Shown: one piece after another, positions 13,636-22,250 of the stretch | Position numbering within the stretch: position 1 is the stretch's first letter | Layout of the letters: every line of letters begins with the position of its first letter | Made by a program: the position numbers and the translations under genes | Notes under the pieces: model-generated | Seen by the model: only the letters and a program-made list of their open reading frames with translations | What the model was told of the DNA's origin: nothing | Databases searched by the model: none | DNA from: Rhodospirillales bacterium | Lineage (GTDB): Bacteria; Pseudomonadota; Alphaproteobacteria; Rhodospirillales; Defluviicoccaceae | Reading direction: 5' to 3' | Length of the DNA: 22,250 bases | Assembly: GCA_016712375.1 (NCBI GenBank) | Contig: JADJRE010000032.1 | Span: forward strand, 1 to 22,250

Positions 13636-14689
13636 GAAGCGGCGCTTCTTGGTAGAACGAGTCGATATCGACTGGACGTTGCGGGGCGGCGATGTACGGA
13701 CTCTTGTAGCTCTGCAGCACCTTGATGTAATTGGCACGCTCGAAAGCCGCCGGGTCCGCGACCTTCGACTGACTCATCGAGCCCTTCATCTGGGCCACAG
13801 AGCTGTAACCGCGCTTCTCCATCCAGATGCGCGTGCCTTCCAGCAGCGTGCTCAGGTGGCCGACGCCGTTGCGCAGCAGCGCCGAGGTCGTCATAACCGC
13901 GTCGGCACCGGCCATCAGATACTTTACCACTTCGGTGCCGTTTTGCACGCCGCGGGTGGCGGCCAGCGATGCCTTCAGACGGCCGTGCAAGACAGCAATC
14001 CACAGCAGCGGCAAGCGGATCTCGTTCGCCGTGCTCAGCTCCATGTCGGGGATCACCTCAAGCTCGTCCAGGTCAAAGTCCGGCTGGTAGAAGCGGTTAA
14101 ACAGCACCAGACCGTCGGCACCGGCCGCCACCAGACGCGTCGCCATTTCCCCCATCGAGCTGAAGAACGGGCTCAGCTTGACCGAGATTGGCGCCTTGAT
14201 CGAACTGCGCACCGCCTTGACGACGTCGATGTAACGCTGTTCGACCTCACGGCCGGTGATCGTCAGGTCGGCCGGGATGTAGTAGATGTTGAGCTCGATC
14301 GCCTTCGCGCCCGCTTCGATCATCTCGCGGGCATACTCGATCCAGCCCGAACTGGTGACGCCATTCAGGCTGGCTATGATCGGCACCTCGCACGCCTTCG
14401 ACGCGGCGCGAATCAGCTCCAGATAGGAGTCGGGCCCCACCCGGTAGTCCTGCACCGATGGAAAGTAGGTGAGCGACTCGGCGAACGTTTCGGTTCCAGC
14501 CTCGGTCAGGTAATCAAGCGAATCGTTCTCGTAGCGGATCTGCTCCTCGAACAGCGAAAACATCACGATCGCGGAGGCGCCGGCATCTTCCATGCGACGG
14601 ATGCCGTCCAGAGTGCGCGACAGCGGCGACGCCGACGCAACGATCGGGTGCTTCAGTTCCAACCCCAGGTAAGTTGTCTTCAGATCCAT
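13628..14689 (-). CDS. Dihydroorotate-dehydrogenase-like flavoprotein
   Basis: A 353-residue TIM-barrel FMN protein of the PyrD/PreA superfamily. Start ATG 14689 (MDLKTTYLGLELKHPIVASA) follows GGGAGGACCAAG. Family features are the N-terminal NPIV-like strand, IASLNGVTSSGWIEYAREMI (about 107-126), ELNIYYIPADL (about 134), ISVKLSPFFSSMGEMATRLV (about 167) and the phosphate-binding ADGLVLFNRFYQPD and GADAVMTTSALLRNG segments. True class-1 enzymes have ELN-SCPN with a catalytic Cys; here this reads NIYYIP, so the usual catalytic base is missing and a role in pyrimidine synthesis is unlikely. No ferredoxin domain is attached, unlike PreA. It follows nifJ after 117 bases containing a strong hairpin. 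I infer an electron-transfer or reductase role coupled to ferredoxin; the substrate is unknown. Confidence 0.88.
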   Translation of the reverse strand: MDLKTTYLGLELKHPIVASASPLSRTLDGIRRMEDAGASAIVMFSLFEEQIRYENDSLDYLTEAGTETFAESLTYFPSVQDYRVGPDSYLELIRAASKACEVPIIASLNGVTSSGWIEYAREMIEAGAKAIELNIYYIPADLTITGREVEQRYIDVVKAVRSSIKAPISVKLSPFFSSMGEMATRLVAAGADGLVLFNRFYQPDFDLDELEVIPDMELSTANEIRLPLLWIAVLHGRLKASLAATRGVQNGTEVVKYLMAGADAVMTTSALLRNGVGHLSTLLEGTRIWMEKRGYSSVAQMKGSMSQSKVADPAAFERANYIKVLQSYKSPYIAAPQRPVDIDSFYQEAPLRR

Positions 14690-14738
14690 CTTGGTCCTCC
14701 CGTTCTTCTCGTTCCGGCGCGGTCGTCATCCTGACGAA

Positions 14739-14768
14739 GAGCGCCTGCCGGGTAGCCGGCGGGCGCTC
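14739..14768 (-). terminator. 13-bp hairpin between nifJ and the DHOD-like gene
   Basis: GAGCGCC-x-GCCGG pairs with CCGGC-x-GGCGCTC around a 4-base loop: twelve perfect pairs with one mismatch (C/A on the minus transcript). It stands 38 bases after the nifJ stop and about 50 bases before the next start codon. Only TTCGTC follows, so it may be a partial terminator or a stability element that lowers downstream expression. Confidence 0.55.
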
Positions 14769-14806
14769 CTTCGGGTTTCGCAGCCGGCCAACTTGTGGAA
14801 ATGCAC

Positions 14807-18359
<3,553 letters not shown>

Positions 18360-18497
18360 GGACTTCCTCCAGCTCCAGGGTGCGCGGTCGTGGGAAACGC
18401 CACGGCTGCGCGACGCCCGGCATCATCCTCGCACGTCAATTCGTTCTGTTCCGTCCCGGTCGCCCTATTGCGCCGGGAATATTGTCCGGCTCCTCAG

Positions 18498-20061
18498 CTA
18501 AACCGGGGCCGGTTCAGGGATCATCGTAATGGCGTGACACGGGCACTGCTCGAAACAGACGGCGCAGCCGGTGCACAAGTCGTAGTTGTACTCGTAGCGC
18601 TTGCCGACGCCGAGCTTGTTGATAGCGTCCTCCGGACACGCCCCGTAGCAGCCGTCGCACTCGAAACAGTTGCCGCACGACAGGCAGCGCTTGGCTTCGA
18701 AGGCGGCTTCCTTCTCGGTCAGCCCTTGCACCACTTCATCGAAGCTTGTGCGGCGCTTCTGCAGCTCCACATGCCCCTGCGGCCGTTGCTCGACGTTGGT
18801 GTAGAACCACAGGTGCAGCTTGTCGAAGGTGGCCAGATCCTTCTTGCCCGGCTTTGCGTAGCCCTCACCACGCAGATAGGCGTCGATGTTTCGTGCCGCT
18901 TTCTTGCCGTGACCGACGCCGATGGTAACCGTCCGCTCCGATGGCACCATGTCGCCGCCGGCGAACAGCCCGGCCGCGCGGGTCATCATCTGCTCGCTGA
19001 CGATCACCGTGCCGTCGGCCTTGAACTGCACCCCGGGGACCTTCTGCAGGAAGGCCGTGTCGGTATCCTGGCCAAGCGCCAAAATCAGGTCGTTGGCCTC
19101 GAGGGTTTCGAGCTGGCCGGTCGGTTTGGGCCGCCCCTTGTCGTCGATCTCCATCACCTCGACCGTCACCGTCGTCTGATCGATCGACTTGATGGTACGC
19201 AGCCAGTGGATCTTGACGCCCTCTTCCAACGCTTCGTCCGCCTCGAACTCGTGCGCCGGCATATGCGCCCGGTCCCGGCGATAGATGATCAGCGGCTCGT
19301 GACCCAATCGCATCGCCACCCGGGCGGCGTCCATCGCTGTATTGCCGCCGCCGTAGATGGCCACCCGGCGCCCCATCTTCGGCGCGTTGCCCATCTCGAC
19401 GTCCTTCAGGAAGCTCACCGCATCGAGGATCTTGCCGGCGTCGCGGGCGGGGATGTCGGTCTTCTTCGACAGGTGCGCGCCCACGGCAACGAACACCGCG
19501 TCGAACTTGCCATTCTGCTTCTCGGCGACGATGTCCTCCACCTTATGGTTGAGGACGATCTTCACGCCCATCCGCTCGATGCGGGCGGTCTCGCCGTCCA
19601 GCACGTTGCGCGGCAGCCGGTAGGACGGAATCCCGAAGTGCATCATGCCGCCAGCGACGGGGCCAGCTTCGTGGATCTCGACTGTATGTCCCATCAGCGC
19701 CAGATGATGCGCGCATGAAAGGCCACTGGGGCCGGCGCCCACGATCAGAATGCGCTTGCCGGTTGGTTTTGCAGTGATCTGCGGAGTCCACTGCTCTTCG
19801 AGCGCAAGATCGCCGAGGAAACGCCTCGACCGCATGAATGGAGACGGCGCCGTCAAGTTCGCCGCGATTGCAATTGCTTTCACACGGATGATAGCAGACC
19901 CGGCCATGAACGGCCGGCATAGGATTGTCCTTGACGATCGTCTCCCAGGCTTCCCGGAAGCGTCCCGCCGTTGCATGCGCCAGCCACGTCTGAATATCCT
20001 CGCCGGCCGGACAAGCGTTGTTGCACGGCGGCAGCATGTCCAGATAGAGAGGTCGCTGCAT
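18498..20061 (-). CDS. GltD/NfnB-like iron-sulfur FAD oxidoreductase (one frame break; N-terminus uncertain)
   Basis: A flavoprotein moving electrons between NAD(P)H and iron-sulfur partners. The N-terminal Fer4_20 domain has LPPCNNACPAGEDIQTWL and CYHPCESNCNR. The FAD site is RILIVGAGPSGLSCA and the NAD(P) site VAIYGGGNTAMDAARVA; GLFAGGDMVPSERTVTIGVG closes the flavin domain. The C-terminus carries ferredoxin-type cysteine clusters (CFECDGCYGACP and CTGCAVCFEQCP) absent from plain GltD. An extra G at 19824/19825 breaks the frame; removing it joins GAVSIHAVE to RFLGDLALEEQW. The repaired protein has about 520 residues. ATG 20061 is the first in-frame Met, but the frame is coding-like upstream (DLTRPPDLGAKRSTAHTR), and the ORF ending at 20109 (EEEEVLDEVSNLP) may be the true N-terminus split by another indel near 20110-20120. 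Glutamate synthase itself is unlikely, as no gltB is present. nifJ follows after 138 bases. Confidence 0.85.
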
Positions 20062-20623
20062 GCGGGTGTGCGCGGTCGACCGCTTGGCGCCGAGATCCGG
20101 CGGACGGGTCAGATCGGCAGGTTGCTGACCTCATCGAGAACTTCCTCCTCTTCTTGGTCTGTTCGGCGTCGGTCCGACGATCTTCCCGTCGCCTTAGCTG
20201 CTGGCGGTAACACGCCCGCCAATCGCACCGGAACGAGCGGCGATTGTCTACCGTTGATGCCGCGGAACCCGCGTCGATGTCGACCGGTCAAATACATATC
20301 CAAACAAATACCATCAGTCTGAACTACAGAAAGCCGCGCGGCGCTTACGATTTTTTATCGTTACTTTGCCCGATCGACCGCATTGTGCGACTGCGAAAGG
20401 AAAACCCATTCACAGCCGAGTGAAGCCCTAATCAGCGGCACCATAGACCCGAATTCTGGGGCAAACAAGACCGCATGCGGCTGGGTTTAGGTTGCGTCTG
20501 GCGCATGGCATCCACGGCGAAGAAGATGCATGGCGCCCGCTGCAGGGCTAGAGTGCGGAGCCGAACTCGAGTCGCACAATGCGGTGCCCGAACCAGCAGT
20601 TGCGTCGAAACGAAGGGGGAATG
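20062..20623. other. Divergent region between the GltD-like gene and nnrU
   Basis: The part nearest the GltD-like gene (20062-20303) may encode its N-terminus, as described there. The rest, about 320 bases, has no supported gene. It contains the palindrome GCCGCGCGGC (20333-20342) followed by a small ACGAT-T5-ATCGT hairpin (20347-20361), and an AT-rich patch at about 20285-20330 on the side expected for the redox-gene promoter. No clear FNR or NNR box (TTGAT-N4-ATCAA type) was seen. Confidence 0.5.
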
Positions 20624-21320
20624 ATGACCGGAAGTCTGGGCGCATTGGCGATCGCCACCACGCTGTTTATCGCTAGCCACCTGCTGCTGTCTTATCCGCC
20701 GCTACGCGCGCCGCTGGTGGCGCGGTTCGGCGAAGCGGTGTTCCGTGGCGTCTATTCGGCGATCTCGCTGGTGCTGCTGACCTGGGTGGCGCTGGCCTAT
20801 CGCGACGCCCCGATAGTCGACGCCTTCCTGCCACCTGTCGGCCTGCAGCATCTGTCGCTGCTGATCATGCCGTTCGCCTGCATCTTCCTGGTCGCCGGGC
20901 TGACGACCCCTAATCCGTCGGCGATCGGCAGCGACCGCACCTTTCTCAACGACGGGCCGGTCGGGATCCTCAGGGTCACCCGCCATCCGGTGATGTGGGG
21001 CTTCGCGCTGTGGGGGATCGCGCACCTCCTGGCCAACGGCGACGTGGCGAGCCTGATCCTGTTCGGCGGCATCACCCTGCTGGCGCTCGGCGGTGCCTGG
21101 GCGCAGGACGTCAAGAAGCGGCTGCAGTTCGGCGAGGCGTGGGCGGCATTTACGGCCCGCACCTCGTTCGTGCCGTTCGTGGCGTTGATCGCCAAGCGTA
21201 ACCGGATGGATCCGGCGGAGATCGGTTGGTGGCGGATCGGACTCGGCCTGGTCGTCTACGCGCTGTTGCTGTGGCTGCACTGCACCTTGGCTGTTCGGCG
21301 TCAGTCCTCTGTTGCTGTAG
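20624..21320 (+). CDS. nnrU: NnrU family membrane protein (frame break near 3' end)
   Basis: A membrane protein with about six helices, of the NnrU family, related to the 15-cis-zeta-carotene isomerase (Z-ISO) of plants and first noted beside nitric oxide/nitrite reductase genes. It begins MTGSLGALAIATTLFIASHL. Conserved features are the early SH in IASHLLLS, the GPVGILRVTRHPVMWGFALW segment (about 112-131, with the His of RHP) and GGAWAQDVKKR. An extra T at 21287/21288 diverts the frame; removing it gives LWLHCTWLFGVSPLLL and a stop at 21318-21320, the typical NnrU ending, for 231 residues. As read the frame runs on to 21664 antisense to ridA, which is surely not coding. ATG 20624 is preferred over 20621 because AAGGGGG fits its spacing. 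No denitrification genes are in view. Confidence 0.85.
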
Positions 21321-21813
21321 CGCGGCCGATCCGTGGACAGGACGGCCCAGGCGATCTCGAACATTCCTCGATTTCAACGGCCACGCCCAGTGGCAACGAA
21401 GCCGCACCAACGGCGATCCGCATGTGCCTACCTGCCGGGCCGAACACGTCGGCCATCAACTCGGAGGCTCCGTTCAAGACCTTCGGATGTTCGGCAAAGC
21501 CGGGTGCCGCATGGACAAACCCGGCGAGACGCACAACGCGTTGCACCCGGTCGAGATCGCCGCCGCAGGCGGCGCGAGCTTGTGCCAGCAGATTGAGGCC
21601 ACACAAACGCGCGGCGGCGATGCCGTCGTCGATCGACAGCTCAACACCGACCCGGCCGTGGTGAATGACGACGCCATCGCGGATCGGCAGTTGGCCGGCG
21701 ACCAGCAGCAGGCTGCCGGTCATGACGTATGGTACGTACGCGCCGGCCGGAGCCGCCGGCTGTGGCAGAGCGATGCCCAATTGCACTAGCCGCTGCTCGA
21801 TTCTGCCGTCCAT
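21301..21813 (-). CDS. ridA: RidA family protein (YjgF/YER057c/UK114)
   Basis: RidA proteins hydrolyse reactive enamine/imine intermediates made by PLP enzymes; small cytoplasmic trimers. The frame gives 170 residues: RIEQRLVQLGIALPQPAAPA, YVMTGSLLLVAGQLPIRDG, AARLCGLNLLAQARAACGG, VVRLAGFVHAAPGFAEHPKV, ELMADVFGPAGRHMRIAVGA and SLPLGVAVEIE. The Arg in HMRIAVG aligns with the substrate-binding Arg105 of E. coli RidA. The family should end soon after VEIE with something like AMFEIA; here the frame continues for about 20 atypical residues, while MFEIA appears in another frame at about 21364, so an indel near 21362-21368 is possible. AGGAG precedes ATG 21813. It starts 29 bases after aroE and is probably co-transcribed with it; its end overlaps convergent nnrU by 20 bases. 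Confidence 0.88.
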   Translation of the reverse strand: MDGRIEQRLVQLGIALPQPAAPAGAYVPYVMTGSLLLVAGQLPIRDGVVIHHGRVGVELSIDDGIAAARLCGLNLLAQARAACGGDLDRVQRVVRLAGFVHAAPGFAEHPKVLNGASELMADVFGPAGRHMRIAVGAASLPLGVAVEIEECSRSPGPSCPRIGRATATED

Positions 21814-21842
21814 CTTGCCTGCTCCTGTTGCCTGTTGAGGAC

Positions 21843-22250
21843 TCAGCCGGACGGCGGCGTCCGCGCCATCGCATCGCGCAGTGCCCGGTCCATCACCGCA
21901 AGATCGGGTTCACGTCCTGTGTAGAGGCTGAACTGCCGCGCCGCCTGGTGCAGCTGCATGCGAACGCCCGGAATCGTCAGGCACCCGGCGGCGCGAGCTT
22001 CGCGCAGCAGGCGCGTCTCGATCGGTTCTGGCACCGCGTCCAACACCACGGTCCCGGGCCGCAGCGCCGCCGCTGGTGGCAGCATAGCCTTCTCGTCGTG
22101 GAAGCCCACCGGCGTGGCATGCGCGATGAGCGCGAAGGGCGCTGCCTCGGCCAGCGCCTCCGGCGGCCCGCCGAACGGTCCGCCGATCCAATTGGCGACG
22201 GCGCGGCCGTTTGCCTCACTGCGGTTGAACAGCGTCACCTGGGCCCCGGC
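21843..22250 (-). CDS. aroE: Shikimate dehydrogenase, C-terminal part (5' end outside window)
   Basis: The 135 visible residues are the NADP-binding and C-terminal part of an AroE-type enzyme, which reduces 3-dehydroshikimate to shikimate in aromatic amino-acid synthesis. The frame is open to the right edge. AGAQVTLFNRSEANGRAVAN is the beta-alpha unit binding the NADP ribose phosphate (NRS motif). LIAHATPVGFHDEKAMLP corresponds to the conserved N-x-T/S-P-x-G segment, with His in place of the usual Asn-containing pattern. VVLDAVPEPIETRLLREARA matches the (V/Y)xPxxTxLL motif, and GVRMQLHQAARQFSLYTGR the C-terminal helix (usually GxxMLxxQxxxxFxxWTG, here with MQLHQ). The differences suggest a divergent member, such as a quinate/shikimate dehydrogenase-like paralogue. 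The catalytic Lys and Asp lie outside the window. Confidence 0.8.
   Translation of the reverse strand, partial: AGAQVTLFNRSEANGRAVANWIGGPFGGPPEALAEAAPFALIAHATPVGFHDEKAMLPPAAALRPGTVVLDAVPEPIETRLLREARAAGCLTIPGVRMQLHQAARQFSLYTGREPDLAVMDRALRDAMARTPPSG

Noticed and set aside
13247..14734. Plus-strand ORF of 495 codons
   Set aside because: Antisense shadow of the DHOD-like and gmhB-like genes.
21321..21664. C-terminal extension of nnrU
   Set aside because: It arises from a one-base frame break; the true NnrU ending (WLFGVSPLLL, stop) is present in the next frame, and the extension is antisense to ridA.

Overview
The window comes from a GC-rich genome, with mostly G or C at third codon positions. 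It looks like an alphaproteobacterium of the Rhodospirillales type. The evidence is an alphaproteobacteria-specific flagellar regulator (FliX), an alpha-type DksA with a single zinc-finger cysteine, an LdtR-like MarR regulator, an NnrU protein and a membrane-anchored GH17 protein. No tRNA, rRNA, CRISPR array, transposase or prophage gene was seen. No species can be named from the sequence alone.

Layout. (1) Positions 1-6532, minus strand, are part of a surface-polysaccharide locus: a secreted beta-helix protein, an O-antigen-ligase/polymerase-like membrane protein, a GT4 glycosyltransferase and a Wzc/GumC-type co-polymerase fused to a tyrosine kinase, which runs off the left edge. (2) Positions 6972-8980 hold a GH17 glucan-active membrane protein (plus) and a small membrane protein (minus) whose 3' ends overlap. 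(3) Positions 9069-11644 are flagellar and regulatory: flgE (minus, behind a sigma-54-type promoter), divergent fliX and then dksA. (4) Positions 11645-12870 hold an AT-rich spacer, an orphan 60-residue ORF and a MarR regulator. (5) Positions 12910-20061, minus strand, read in transcription order: a GltD/NfnB-like iron-sulfur flavoprotein, pyruvate:ferredoxin oxidoreductase (nifJ), a dihydroorotate-dehydrogenase-like flavoprotein and a gmhB-like phosphatase. (6) The right end carries nnrU (plus) converging on ridA and the 3' part of aroE (minus).

How the genes work together. In the polysaccharide block, the glycosyltransferase, ligase/polymerase and Wzc protein are standard partners in making and exporting a chain; the beta-helix protein may act on it outside the cell. 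The redox block is the most distinctive part. NifJ would make reduced ferredoxin from pyruvate, the GltD-like protein could pass electrons between ferredoxin and NAD(P)H, and the DHOD-like protein lacks the usual catalytic cysteine and has an unknown substrate.

Quality warning. At least eleven single-base frame breaks interrupt otherwise well conserved genes between about 7.1 and 21.3 kb (GH17 two, flgE one, fliX one, dksA two, nifJ three, gltD-like one, nnrU one). Most lie in short homopolymers or doublets, and the missing part of each protein continues in another frame. This looks like sequencing or assembly error rather than a run of pseudogenes. Those genes are therefore annotated end to end, with each break stated.
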